Positions 1-9,387 of a DNA stretch of 30,709 nucleotides are shown in pieces; the first letter of the stretch is position 1, and the number at the start of each line of letters is the position of its first letter. The notes below the pieces were generated by a model. It ran no database searches and had not been told where the DNA came from. It was given only the letters and a program-made list of their open reading frames with translations. A program made the translations under genes and the position numbers. This DNA is from W0P28-013 sp963621145 (GTDB lineage Bacteria > Bacteroidota > Bacteroidia > Bacteroidales > Paludibacteraceae), in NCBI GenBank assembly GCA_963621145.1, contig CAVFDI010000015.1, forward strand, positions 1 to 30,709. The letters are read 5' to 3'.

Positions 1-13
1 TTCAATAACGACA

Positions 14-41
14 GTAGGGACGCGGCGCGCCACGTCCCTAC
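14..41. repeat. Near-perfect 28-bp palindrome
   Basis: The outer arms GTAGGGACG (14-22) and CGTCCCTAC (33-41) are exact reverse complements. The centre holds the 8-bp palindrome GGCGCGCC (24-31), leaving a single C/A mismatch between 23 and 32. It is much more GC-rich than the AT-rich gap around it and lies beyond the rpoC terminator. It resembles the short palindromic repeats dispersed between genes in many genomes. Only one copy is present here, so calling it a dispersed element is inference. Confidence 0.6.
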
Positions 42-66
42 AAGCCTTTCTCAATTGTAGTTGGCC

Positions 67-87
67 TTCTTAATTCTTAATTTTCCT
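67..87. repeat. Weak 7-bp tandem repeat (TTCTTAA)
   Basis: Two exact heptads TTCTTAA (67-73, 74-80) are followed by a degenerate third, TTTTCCT. It is short enough to arise by chance in AT-rich DNA, and is listed because stronger arrays of the same period recur in this window. Confidence 0.3.
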
Positions 88-108
88 CACTAATAGGCCG
101 ATGGAATC

Positions 109-143
109 AAAAAAAACGAGCCACGCTTCACAGCGCGACTCGT
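109..143 (-). terminator. Rho-independent terminator of the rpoBC operon
   Basis: On the minus strand a 12-bp stem (arms 132-143 and 116-127, all positions paired if two G-U pairs are allowed) with a GTGA tetraloop is followed by eight T residues. It starts about 23 nt after the rpoC stop codon, so it should end the long tRNA-tuf-ribosomal protein-rpoBC transcript. Confidence 0.9.
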
Positions 144-166
144 CCCCTTTCATTTATGAAAAAAAC

Positions 167-3100
167 TTATTCCTCTGTTTTACCAGATTCTTCTTTTGTG
201 CGTTGGTAATCGTCCATAGAGCCAACCACGAGTTTGTCGTATTCGCGCAAGCCCGTACCAGCAGGTATACGCAAGCCAACAATCACGTTCTCTTTCATGC
301 CTTCGAGGTTGTCCACTTTGCCGTTGATGGCGGCTTCGTTCAGCACCTTGGTGGTTTCTTGGAACGATGCGGCCGACATAAAGCTCTTGGTTCCCAAGGC
401 AGCGCGCGTGATACCTTGCAGTATCTGGCACGATGTGGCAGGCATAGCGTCGCGCACCTCAACTAAGCGCAAGTCGCGGCGTTTCAGAGCACTGTTCTCG
501 TCGCGCAGTTTGCGTGCGGTAACAATCTGACCCGCTTGCAGCGTCTCGCTGTCGCCAGCATCGACAACCACCTTCTTGCCCCAGATACGATCGTTCTCCT
601 CGTTGAAGTCGATTTTGTCGACAATCTGATCTTCGAGGAAGCGCGTGTCGCCAGCTTCGGCAATCTGCACTTTGCGCATCATCTGACGCACAATCACTTC
701 GAAGTGTTTGTCGTTGATCTTCACACCCTGCAGACGGTAAACATCTTGCACCTCGTTGACGATGTATTCTTGAACGGCCGTAGGACCTTTCACCGCCAAA
801 ATATCGGCTGGAGCGATGGCGCCATCGGACAGCGGCGTGCCTGCACGAACATAGTCGTTCTCCTGAACCAAAATCTGTTTCGACAGTGGAACAAGGTATT
901 TCTTCTCCTCGCCCGACTTCGAGACGACGCTGATTTCGCGGTTACCGCGTTTGATTTTGCCAAAGATAACTTCGCCGTCGATTTCGGAAACAATAGCTGG
1001 GTTCGATGGGTTACGCGCCTCGAACAACTCGGTAACGCGCGGCAGACCACCCGTGATATCGCCCGCACCACCAATGGCACGCGGAATTTTCACAAGCAAA
1101 TCGCCAGCTTTTATCTGCTGATTGTTGTCGACAACCATGTGAGCGCCCACAGGCAAGTTGTATGTCTTGATGGTCTCGCCAGCAGCATTTTTAACGAGTG
1201 CGGCAGGCACTTTGGTCTTCTCTTTCGATTCGATGATGATACGATCGCGCATGCCAGTAGCCTCGTCGGCTTCCTCTTTATAGGTAACATTCTCGATCAT
1301 ATTTTCGAATTCCAAGCGACCCTCGACCTCCGAGATGATGACCGCATTGAATGGATCCCATTCGCAGATTTTGTCGCCTTTCTTCACTGTAGCGCCATTT
1401 TCGAAGTAGAGTTTCGAACCGTACGAGATTGGCTGCATGGTGAGTTGCGAATGCGTGTTGGCATCGACAATGCGCGCCTCGGCCTGACGGCTTACAACCA
1501 CATCGTATTCGTTGCCCGACGCGTCTTTAGCGCGAACGGTACGCAGTTCGTCAATCTCCAATATACCATCGTAGTGCGAAACCATGCTCGATTCGGCAGC
1601 GATGTTCGAAGCCACACCACCGACGTGGAACGTACGCAGAGTCAGCTGAGTACCTGGCTCACCGATTGATTGTGCAGCGATTACGCCCACAGCCTCGCCT
1701 TTGTTTACCAAGCGACCCGTAGCCAAGTTGCGGCCATAGCATTTAGCGCAAACACCATGGCGCGATTCGCAGGTAAGAACCGAACGAATTTCGACGCGCT
1801 CGATTGGCGATTCTTCGATAATTTTAGCCTCTTTCTCAGTGATTTCGTCACCCGAAGCCACAATCAATTCGCCCGTTTGTGGGTGATAGATGTCGTGCAC
1901 CGAAACACGGCCAAGAATTCTTTCGTACAACGACGAAACTACTTGTTCCTTGTTTCTCAACTCGGTTGCAACCAAGCCACGCAGCGTGCCGCAGTCTTCT
2001 TCGTTGATGATGACATCGTGCGAAACATCGACCAAACGACGAGTCAGATAACCTGCGTCGGCAGTCTTCAATGCGGTATCGGCCAGACCTTTACGAGCAC
2101 CGTGAGTAGAGATAAAGTATTCTTGCACCGACAAGCCCTCTTTGAAGTTTGCCAAAATTGGGTTCTCGATGATTTGACCGCCTTCGGCACCTGCTTTTTG
2201 CGGTTTTGCCATCAGACCACGCATACCCGAAAGCTGACGAATCTGCTCTTTCGAACCACGCGCACCCGAATCCAACATCATGTAAACTGAGTTGAATCCG
2301 TCTTGGTCGGCAGCCAAACGATCAATCACAACTTTAGCCAATTTGCTATTGACCTCGGTCCAAGTATCGATAATCTTGTTGTAACGCTCGTTGTTGGTGA
2401 TGAAGCCCATGTTGTAGTCGTTCAAAATGCTCTCGACATCGTCGTAGCCTTTTTGAACCAACTCGGCTTTTTCGTCAGGAATGATAACGTCCGACAAGTT
2501 GAACGACAAGCCACCGACGAACGCCATCTTGTAACCAAGGTTTTTGATGTCGTCCAAGAACTGAGCGGCACGAGCCACGCCAGCCTTTTCGATGACGAAC
2601 GAGATGATGTCGCGCAACGATTTTTTCGAAATCAGTTGGTTGATGTAGCCGCACTCTTTCGGAACGAATTTGTTCACAATGACGCGACCAACGGTTGTCT
2701 CGTCGACGAGGCGTTCAACCAAGTTGCCGTTTTCGTCCAAATCCTGCACACGCACCGAAATGATGGCGTGAACATCGACTTGTTGTTCGTTGTATGCTAT
2801 CTCAACCTCTTCGGGCGAATAGAATTTCATGCCTTCACCTTTCACGCCTTTGCGCGGTTTGGTGATGTAGTAAAGTCCCAAAACCATATCCTGCGAAGGC
2901 ACCGTGATTGGTGCGCCGTTGGCAGGGTTCAGAATGTTGTGCGACTGCAGCATGAGCAGTTGAGCCTCCAAAACGGCTTCGTTGCTCAATGGAAGGTGCA
3001 CGGCCATCTGGTCACCGTCGAAGTCGGCATTGAACGCCGTACAAGCCAACGGGTGCAATTGAATGGCTTTGCCCTCGATCATCTTCGGTTGGAATGCCTG

Positions 3101-4456
3101 AATACCCAAGCGGTGCAGCGTTGGTGCACGGTTGAGCAGCACAGGGTGACCTTTCATCACATATTCCAAAATGTCCCAAACCACAGGATCTTTGCGGTCG
3201 ACAATTCTCTTGGCCGATTTCACAGTCTTCACAATGCCGCGCTCAATCAGTTTGCGAATGATGAACGGTTTGTAGAGTTCGGCAGCCATATCTTTTGGCA
3301 GACCGCACTCGCCCATTTTCAGTTCTGGGCCAACCACAATTACCGAACGAGCCGAATAGTCGACACGTTTACCGAGCAAGTTCTGACGGAAACGACCTTG
3401 TTTACCTTTCAGACTATCCGACAACGATTTCAGAGGGCGATTGGCCTCGCTCTTCATGGCTGTGGTCTTGCGCGAATTGTCGATCAAACTATCGACAGCC
3501 TCCTGCAGCATGCGTTTTTCGTTACGCAAAATCACTTCAGGTGCTTTAATTTCGATAAGGCGTTTCAAGCGGTTGTTGCGAATGATTACGCGACGATAGA
3601 GATCGTTCAAGTCAGATGTTGCAAAACGGCCGCCATCCAACGGAATCAGTGGGCGCAACTCTGGTGGAATTACGGGAATCACCTTCAGAATCATCCATTC
3701 AGGACGGTTTTTGGGGCGAGCTGCACGGAACGATTCTACCACTTGCAGGCGTTTCAGGGCCTCAGCTTTGCGCTGTTGCGACGAGTCGGTGTTGGCTCTG
3801 TTGCGCAGTTCGTACGACAGTTTGTCCAAATCCAAGCGGCACAGCAGGTCGTAGATGGCTTCAGCGCCCATCTTGGCAATGAACTTGTTAGGATCGGTAT
3901 CTTCGAGTTGCGAATTATTTGCTGGCAATTTGTCGAGCAAATTCAGATAGCGTTCCTCGTCGATCAGGTCGCCGTCTTTCACTGGCTGTTCGTCCTCGGC
4001 TGTGATTTCGGCCAAAGCACCTGCTTGAATCACCACATATTTTTCGTAGTAGATTACTGCGTCAAGGTTTTTTGTTGGCATGCCCAGCAGGTAGCCAATT
4101 TTGTTTGGCAACGAGCGGAAATACCAGATGTGAGCCACAGGCACAACCAGCTGAATGTGGCCAGAGCGTTCGCGGCGCACTTTCTTTTCGGTAACCTCTA
4201 CACCGCAGCGGTCGCACACAATGCCTTTGTAACGAATGCGTTTGTATTTGCCGCAGTTGCACTCGTAGTCCTTGGTAGGACCGAAAATGCGCTCGCAAAA
4301 CAGGCCATCGCGTTCGGGCTTGTAGGTGCGGTAGTTGATGGTTTCGGGTTTCAGCACTTCGCCATACGACGATGCGAGAATCTCCTCAGGCGAGGCGAGA
4401 CCGATCGAAATTTTGGTAAAGTTCGTTTTTGTTTTATTTTCTCTTTTAAATGCCAT
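167..4456 (-). CDS. rpoC: DNA-directed RNA polymerase subunit beta' (RpoC)
   Basis: This is the largest RNA polymerase subunit and carries the catalytic metal site. The 1429-residue protein is full length for Bacteroidota RpoC. The N-terminal zinc ribbon is visible as C66, C68, C81 and C84. The absolutely conserved NADFDGD motif, whose three aspartates bind the catalytic Mg, is at residues 476-482. A second cysteine cluster (CESRHGVCAKC) in the C-terminal half is the other zinc site. It begins 52 bp after the rpoB stop, is the last gene of the unit and is followed by a strong terminator. No Shine-Dalgarno sequence precedes it. Long open frames on the opposite strand (for example 2303-4483) are codon-usage shadows. 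Confidence 0.99.
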   Translation of the reverse strand: MAFKRENKTKTNFTKISIGLASPEEILASSYGEVLKPETINYRTYKPERDGLFCERIFGPTKDYECNCGKYKRIRYKGIVCDRCGVEVTEKKVRRERSGHIQLVVPVAHIWYFRSLPNKIGYLLGMPTKNLDAVIYYEKYVVIQAGALAEITAEDEQPVKDGDLIDEERYLNLLDKLPANNSQLEDTDPNKFIAKMGAEAIYDLLCRLDLDKLSYELRNRANTDSSQQRKAEALKRLQVVESFRAARPKNRPEWMILKVIPVIPPELRPLIPLDGGRFATSDLNDLYRRVIIRNNRLKRLIEIKAPEVILRNEKRMLQEAVDSLIDNSRKTTAMKSEANRPLKSLSDSLKGKQGRFRQNLLGKRVDYSARSVIVVGPELKMGECGLPKDMAAELYKPFIIRKLIERGIVKTVKSAKRIVDRKDPVVWDILEYVMKGHPVLLNRAPTLHRLGIQAFQPKMIEGKAIQLHPLACTAFNADFDGDQMAVHLPLSNEAVLEAQLLMLQSHNILNPANGAPITVPSQDMVLGLYYITKPRKGVKGEGMKFYSPEEVEIAYNEQQVDVHAIISVRVQDLDENGNLVERLVDETTVGRVIVNKFVPKECGYINQLISKKSLRDIISFVIEKAGVARAAQFLDDIKNLGYKMAFVGGLSFNLSDVIIPDEKAELVQKGYDDVESILNDYNMGFITNNERYNKIIDTWTEVNSKLAKVVIDRLAADQDGFNSVYMMLDSGARGSKEQIRQLSGMRGLMAKPQKAGAEGGQIIENPILANFKEGLSVQEYFISTHGARKGLADTALKTADAGYLTRRLVDVSHDVIINEEDCGTLRGLVATELRNKEQVVSSLYERILGRVSVHDIYHPQTGELIVASGDEITEKEAKIIEESPIERVEIRSVLTCESRHGVCAKCYGRNLATGRLVNKGEAVGVIAAQSIGEPGTQLTLRTFHVGGVASNIAAESSMVSHYDGILEIDELRTVRAKDASGNEYDVVVSRQAEARIVDANTHSQLTMQPISYGSKLYFENGATVKKGDKICEWDPFNAVIISEVEGRLEFENMIENVTYKEEADEATGMRDRIIIESKEKTKVPAALVKNAAGETIKTYNLPVGAHMVVDNNQQIKAGDLLVKIPRAIGGAGDITGGLPRVTELFEARNPSNPAIVSEIDGEVIFGKIKRGNREISVVSKSGEEKKYLVPLSKQILVQENDYVRAGTPLSDGAIAPADILAVKGPTAVQEYIVNEVQDVYRLQGVKINDKHFEVIVRQMMRKVQIAEAGDTRFLEDQIVDKIDFNEENDRIWGKKVVVDAGDSETLQAGQIVTARKLRDENSALKRRDLRLVEVRDAMPATSCQILQGITRAALGTKSFMSAASFQETTKVLNEAAINGKVDNLEGMKENVIVGLRIPAGTGLREYDKLVVGSMDDYQRTKEESGKTEE

Positions 4457-4508
4457 AGTCTTTTTTTGAAATTTATAGTGTAAATTTCGTTCGACGATAC
4501 CTTTCGAA

Positions 4509-7500
4509 TTACTCGAGGGTAACGCTCAAACCCAAACCTCTCAATTCGTGTAGCAACACATTCAACGATTCTGGAATGCCAGCCGTTGGCATCGGTTCGC
4601 CTTTTGCAATGGCTTCGTATGCACGAGCGCGACCGTTTACATCGTCCGACTTCACAGTCAAGATCTCTTGCAGAATGTACGATGCGCCGAATGCCTCGAG
4701 TGCCCAAACCTCCATCTCACCGAAACGCTGACCACCAAATTGTGCTTTACCGCCAAGAGGTTGTTGCGTGATGAGCGAGTATGGACCGATTGAACGAGCG
4801 TGCATCTTATCCTCGACCATGTGACCCAGTTTCAAGAAGTAGGTTACACCCACCGTAGCAGGTTGGTCGAAGCGCTCGCCAGTGCCACCATCGTAAAGAT
4901 AGGTCTTGCCGTAGCGAGGAACGCCCGCTTTGTCGCACCAAGTGTTCAGGTCGTCGAGCGTAGCACCGTCGAAAATTGGCGTTGCAAATTTCACTCCGAG
5001 TTCCTTACCAGCCCAGCCAAGCACAGCCTCGAAAATCTGACCGAGGTTCATACGCGAAGGTACGCCCAGTGGGTTCAGAACAATATCGACTGGCGTGCCA
5101 TCAGCGAGGAATGGCATATCTTCGTCGCTCACAATCTTCGACACAATACCTTTGTTACCATGGCGACCTGCCATTTTATCGCCCACACGGATTTTACGTT
5201 TCTTAGCGATATAAACTTTGGCAAGTTGAACAATTCCCGATGGCAGATCGTCGCCTATCGTGATGTTGAATTTCTCGCGTTTCAAGCGGGCATCAGCCTC
5301 TTTGTATTTGCGCAAGTAGTTCATCACGATGTCGCGAATCAGACTATTTTTGTGTTCGTCGGTTGTCCATTTTTGCAGTTGAACGGTGTTGTAATCAACG
5401 CTATTCAGCCACTTTTGAGTAAATTTCTGTCCTTTTGGAATGACATCGCCACCGCAGAAGTCTTTCACACCTTGCGATGTTTTGCCGCTGACAATGGTAA
5501 TCAGTTTCTCGACGAGTTGTTCTTTCAGGGCAGTTGTCTCTTTCTCGAAATCGGCATCAAGTTTTGCCAAAATCTCTTTGTCGCTGTTGCGAGTTTTGCG
5601 CGAGCTTTGTGCTTTGGCATAGAGTTCACGACCAATCACCACGCCACGCAGCGACGGCGAAGCCTTCAGCGAAGCATCTTTCACATCGCCAGCTTTATCG
5701 CCAAAGATGGCACGCAGCAGTTTCTCTTCTGGTGTCGGATCGGTTTCGCCTTTCGGGGTGATTTTGCCTATCAAAATGTCGCCTGGAATAACGTGCGCAC
5801 CGATGCGAATGATACCGTTTTCGTCAAGATTCTTTGTAGCATCTTCGCTCACATTCGGAATATCCGAGGTGAGTTCCTCCATACCGCGTTTGGTGTCGCG
5901 TACTTCGAGGCTATATTCGCTCACGTGAACCGATGTGTAAATGTCTTCACGAACCACACGCTCACTAATCACAATAGCATCTTCGTAGTTGTAACCTTTC
6001 CACGGCATGTAAGCCACTTTCAAGTTGCGACCCAAGGCCAGTTCGCCATTTTGGCTCGAATAACCTTCGGTCAAAATTTGATCGCGCGTTACGCGGTCGC
6101 CCTTGTGGACAATTGGGCGCAAGTCGATGGTCGTATCTTGGTTGGTACGCACAAATTTTGGCAATTTGTACTCCTTCACAGGCGATTCGAAACTTGCAAA
6201 CTCTTGTTCTTCGGTGCGGTCGTAGCGAATGCGAATAACGCTTGCATCGACAAACTCTACCACGCCATCGCCTTCGGCCATAATCTGCGTACGCGAGTCG
6301 CGCACCAGCTGGCGTTCGATGCCTGTTCCTACAATAGGTGCTTCGGGGCGCAACAACGGCACAGCCTGACGCATCATGTTCGAACCCATCAACGCACGGT
6401 TGGCGTCGTCGTGTTCGAGGAACGGAATCAAAGCAGCAGCGATAGAGGCAATCTGTTGCGGAGCCACATCCATCAGGTTGATGCGATCTGGCTCAACCAA
6501 CGGGAAGTCGGCCTCTTGACGCGATTTAATTTTCTTACGAATGAAATGACCTTCATCGTCGAGCAAGGCGTTACCTTGTGCGATAATCTGATTCTCTTCG
6601 TCTTCGGCCGTCAGATAAACAATGCCTTCGTCCGACATGTCAACTTGGCCATCTTTCACCTTGCGATAAGGCGTTTCGATGAATCCGAGGTCGTTAATCT
6701 TGGCATAAACGCAGAGCGACGAAATCAGACCGATGTTTGGTCCTTCAGGAGTCTCGATTGGGCAAAGACGACCGTAGTGCGTGTAGTGTACGTCGCGCAC
6801 CTCGAAACCAGCGCGGTCGCGGCTCAAGCCACCAGGGCCAAGGGCCGACAGACGGCGCTTGTGGGTGATTTCGGCCAACGGGTTGGTTTGGTCCATAAAC
6901 TGCGACAAGGCGTTGGTGCCAAAGTACGAGTTGATGACCGATGCAATCGTCTTAGCGTTTATCAGGTCGATTGGCGTAAACACCTCGTTGTCGCGCACGT
7001 TCATGCGCTCGCGAATGGTGCGGTTCATACGAGCCAAGCCAATGTTGAACTGCTGATAGAGTTGCTCGCCTACCGTGCGCACACGGCGGTTGCTCAAGTG
7101 GTCGATGTCGTCCACCTCCACTTTCGAGTTGATGAGCTGAATCAGGTATTTGATGATGGCGATGATGTCCTCCTGCTCCAACACATGCACATCGATGTTG
7201 TCCGTCTTGCCGTTGAAAAGTTTGCGGTTAATGCGGAAACGACCAACTTCGCCAAGGTCGTAGCGTTTCTCCGAGAAGAAAAGTCCGTTGACCAATTCGC
7301 GAGCCGAAGCGTCGTCAGCAGGCTCTGCGTTGCGCAGTTGACGGTAGATGTGCTGCACGGCCTCCAACTCGTTGTTGGTTGGGTCTTTTTGCAGCGTGTT
7401 GTAGATAATCGCAAAATCGTCGATGCCCGGCTCCTCTTTGTGGAGCAGCACTGTGGCATTACCCGAATCGATAATATCTTCGATGTTGCTGGCGTCGATG

Positions 7501-8327
7501 GCCACCTCGCGGTCGACCAGCACTTTCGAACGCGAAACGCTCGAAACCTCGCCAGTGTCTTCGTCCACAAAATCCTCCGTCCATGTTTTCAGCACACGCA
7601 CGGCCAATTTGCGTCCGATGTATTTTTTCAGATTTGCTTTGTTCACTTTCACCTCTTCGGCCAATCCGAATGCCTCCAAAATGTCTTTGTCGCTTTCGAA
7701 GCCGATGGCGCGCAACAGTGTGGTAACCGGCAATTTCTTTTTGCGGTCGATGTAAGCATACATCACACCATTGATGTCGGTAGCAAACTCAATCCACGAG
7801 CCGCGGAAAGGAATGATACGCGCCGAGTAAAGTTTAGTGCCGTTAGCATGAATGCTCGAGCCGAAGAATACGCCTGGCGAACGGTGCAGTTGCGACACTA
7901 TGACGCGTTCGGCACCATTGATGACGAATGTTCCTTTCGAGGTCATGTAAGGAATTGAACCCAAGAACACATCTTGAATCACGGTATCGAAATCCTCGTG
8001 ATCAGGATCGGTGCAATAGAGTTTGAGTTTGGCCTTCAGCGGCACACTGTAGGTCAAACCGCGACGGATACACTCATCTATAGTGTAGCGCGGTGGGTCG
8101 ATGTAATAGTCAAGAAACTCGAGAGTGAAATTGTTACGCGTGTCCGAAATTGGGAAATTCTCGGAGAACACACGATACAGACCCTCTTTTTTCCTATTCT
8201 CTGGAGCGGTGTCCAGTTGGAAAAAATCTTGAAACGATTTTAGCTGCACTTCCAAAAAGTCGGGATAGGCCAACTGATTTTTGATGGTAGCGAAGCTAAT
8301 TCTTTGATTTTCAGTAGTTGAAGACAT
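4509..8327 (-). CDS. rpoB: DNA-directed RNA polymerase subunit beta (RpoB)
   Basis: This is the second-largest RNA polymerase subunit, 1272 residues, complete. The rifampicin-determining region reads QFMDQTNPLAEITHKRRLSA. The residues corresponding to E. coli Q513, D516, H526 and S531 are all wild type, so classical target-site rifampicin resistance is not predicted. The motif GRLCPIETPEGPNIGLI follows, and the C-terminal part has the conserved GGKAQFGGQRFGEMEVWALE segment. It lies between rplL and rpoC in the universal order. A 34-bp hairpin in the rplL-rpoB gap (8373-8406) could set how much transcription reaches rpoBC relative to the ribosomal protein genes. The antisense open frame at 4800-7958 (1052 codons) is a shadow. 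Confidence 0.99.
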   Translation of the reverse strand: MSSTTENQRISFATIKNQLAYPDFLEVQLKSFQDFFQLDTAPENRKKEGLYRVFSENFPISDTRNNFTLEFLDYYIDPPRYTIDECIRRGLTYSVPLKAKLKLYCTDPDHEDFDTVIQDVFLGSIPYMTSKGTFVINGAERVIVSQLHRSPGVFFGSSIHANGTKLYSARIIPFRGSWIEFATDINGVMYAYIDRKKKLPVTTLLRAIGFESDKDILEAFGLAEEVKVNKANLKKYIGRKLAVRVLKTWTEDFVDEDTGEVSSVSRSKVLVDREVAIDASNIEDIIDSGNATVLLHKEEPGIDDFAIIYNTLQKDPTNNELEAVQHIYRQLRNAEPADDASARELVNGLFFSEKRYDLGEVGRFRINRKLFNGKTDNIDVHVLEQEDIIAIIKYLIQLINSKVEVDDIDHLSNRRVRTVGEQLYQQFNIGLARMNRTIRERMNVRDNEVFTPIDLINAKTIASVINSYFGTNALSQFMDQTNPLAEITHKRRLSALGPGGLSRDRAGFEVRDVHYTHYGRLCPIETPEGPNIGLISSLCVYAKINDLGFIETPYRKVKDGQVDMSDEGIVYLTAEDEENQIIAQGNALLDDEGHFIRKKIKSRQEADFPLVEPDRINLMDVAPQQIASIAAALIPFLEHDDANRALMGSNMMRQAVPLLRPEAPIVGTGIERQLVRDSRTQIMAEGDGVVEFVDASVIRIRYDRTEEQEFASFESPVKEYKLPKFVRTNQDTTIDLRPIVHKGDRVTRDQILTEGYSSQNGELALGRNLKVAYMPWKGYNYEDAIVISERVVREDIYTSVHVSEYSLEVRDTKRGMEELTSDIPNVSEDATKNLDENGIIRIGAHVIPGDILIGKITPKGETDPTPEEKLLRAIFGDKAGDVKDASLKASPSLRGVVIGRELYAKAQSSRKTRNSDKEILAKLDADFEKETTALKEQLVEKLITIVSGKTSQGVKDFCGGDVIPKGQKFTQKWLNSVDYNTVQLQKWTTDEHKNSLIRDIVMNYLRKYKEADARLKREKFNITIGDDLPSGIVQLAKVYIAKKRKIRVGDKMAGRHGNKGIVSKIVSDEDMPFLADGTPVDIVLNPLGVPSRMNLGQIFEAVLGWAGKELGVKFATPIFDGATLDDLNTWCDKAGVPRYGKTYLYDGGTGERFDQPATVGVTYFLKLGHMVEDKMHARSIGPYSLITQQPLGGKAQFGGQRFGEMEVWALEAFGASYILQEILTVKSDDVNGRARAYEAIAKGEPMPTAGIPESLNVLLHELRGLGLSVTLE

Positions 8328-8372
8328 TTATTTTGATGTATTTGTTGAACTTATTTTTTTTATACATGAAAA

Positions 8373-8406
8373 GGTTTAGAGTCCCGTTTTGCCGGGATTC
8401 TAAACC
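8373..8406 (-). promoter_or_regulatory. rplL-rpoB intergenic hairpin (attenuator or processing site)
   Basis: The arms at 8373-8386 and 8393-8406 form a 14-bp stem (one wobble pair) around a 6-nt loop. In the minus-strand transcript only about four U residues follow before other bases, so termination would be partial. E. coli has a partial terminator and an RNase III site in the same gap, so an attenuator or processing role is plausible. That role is inferred from position and structure. Confidence 0.7.
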
Positions 8407-8435
8407 ACTTTTGCCTGAAAATCAGGTTGTTAGAG

Positions 8436-8810
8436 TTACTTAAGTTCAACTTCTGCACCTGCTTCGGTCAATTGCTTTTTCAAAGATTCTGCCTCTTCTT
8501 TAGCAACACCTTCTTTGATAGCAGCAGGAGCAGCGTCTACGATATCTTTAGCCTCTTTCAAACCCAGACCAGTCAGCTCTTTCACAAGCTTAACGATTTG
8601 CAGTTTGTTTGCACCAGCCGATTTCAGGACAACATCAAACGATGTTTTCTCCTCTTCAGCAGGAGCACCAGCAGCAGGACCTGCAGCAACAGCAACAGCG
8701 GCTGCAGCGGGTTCAATACCGTATTCGTTTTTCAAAATTTCGGCCAACTCATTTACTTCTTTTACTGTAAGGTTAACCAATTGTTCTGCAAAAGCTTTCA
8801 AATCTGCCAT
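8436..8810 (-). CDS. rplL: 50S ribosomal protein L7/L12 (bL12)
   Basis: This stalk protein recruits translation GTPases and is present in several copies per ribosome. The 124 residues show the usual layout: a helical N-terminal dimerisation domain, an Ala/Gly/Pro hinge (about residues 34-52) and a C-terminal domain with the signature KLVKELTGLGLKEAKDIVD. It lies 45 bp after rplJ and 108 bp before rpoB. The larger gap before rpoB holds the hairpin described separately. Confidence 0.98.
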   Translation of the reverse strand: MADLKAFAEQLVNLTVKEVNELAEILKNEYGIEPAAAAVAVAAGPAAGAPAEEEKTSFDVVLKSAGANKLQIVKLVKELTGLGLKEAKDIVDAAPAAIKEGVAKEEAESLKKQLTEAGAEVELK

Positions 8811-8855
8811 TGTAATAAATTTTTTATTTGTTTGTAATTTTGTTTTTGTTGATAA

Positions 8856-9371
8856 TTAACGTTCAGAGAGTGTTTTAAGCACGCCATGAATCGTAGAGCC
8901 TCCAGATTGGAGGGCGGACAGAACGTTCTTCGCAGGCGATTGCAACAATGCAATAACGTCGGCAATAAGTTCGTTCTTGCTCTTGATAGCAACAAGAGTT
9001 TCAAGTTGATCAGCACCTACATAGTAACTCTCTTCCACGTATGCAGCTTTCAAAACAGGTTTTGCAGCCGTTTTGCTGAACTCTTTGATGAGTTTAGCAG
9101 GCGCATTGCCAGTGTTCGAAAAAAGCACAGCCGTGTTCTCTTTGAATGCAGAAGCTAGAGGAGCGGTGTCGATACCGTTGGCCTCCAAAGCCTTTCTGAA
9201 CAGGGTGTTTTTAACAACCACCATCTTCACCTCTTGCTTGTTGCAAAGGCGACGGAGATTGCTCACCTGCTCGGCATTCAAACCTTGAGCCTCAGTCATG
9301 TAAAAATGACTGTACGACTTCAGAGTTTCGCTAAGTTGCTCGATGATTATCGCTTTATCTTCCTTTTTCAT
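8856..9371 (-). CDS. rplJ: 50S ribosomal protein L10 (uL10)
   Basis: L10 forms the base of the ribosomal stalk and binds L12 dimers through its C-terminal helix. The protein has 171 residues and starts MKKEDKAIIIEQL. An AAGGAG Shine-Dalgarno sequence (9380-9385) sits 8 nt before the ATG, which is uncommon in this window. Only 16 nt separate it from rplA, so there is no room here for the long L10-binding leader that controls rplJL in E. coli. Any L10 autoregulation must use another site. Confidence 0.98.
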   Translation of the reverse strand: MKKEDKAIIIEQLSETLKSYSHFYMTEAQGLNAEQVSNLRRLCNKQEVKMVVVKNTLFRKALEANGIDTAPLASAFKENTAVLFSNTGNAPAKLIKEFSKTAAKPVLKAAYVEESYYVGADQLETLVAIKSKNELIADVIALLQSPAKNVLSALQSGGSTIHGVLKTLSER

Positions 9372-9379
9372 ACTTTAGT

Positions 9380-9385
9380 CTCCTT
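9380..9385 (-). promoter_or_regulatory. Shine-Dalgarno of rplJ
   Basis: AAGGAG lies on the minus strand 8 nt upstream of the rplJ ATG, within the 16-nt rplA-rplJ gap. Most genes here have no such sequence. Confidence 0.7.
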
Positions 9386-9387
9386 GT

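Noticed and set aside
2303..4483. 726-codon open frame opposite rpoC
   Set aside because: It is an antisense shadow of a fully conserved gene, with no family resemblance and no promoter or ribosome-binding site of its own.
6859..6960. Rifampicin-resistance substitution in RpoB
   Set aside because: The key positions corresponding to E. coli 513, 516, 526 and 531 read Q, D, H and S, as in sensitive enzymes.
4800..7958. 1052-codon open frame on the plus strand opposite rpoB
   Set aside because: It mirrors rpoB on the other strand, has no recognisable domain and arises because sense codons that would give antisense stops are rare in this genome.
9372..9387. L10-type leader RNA upstream of rplJ
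   Set aside because: The rplA-rplJ gap is only 16 nt, too short for the known L10 leader structure.
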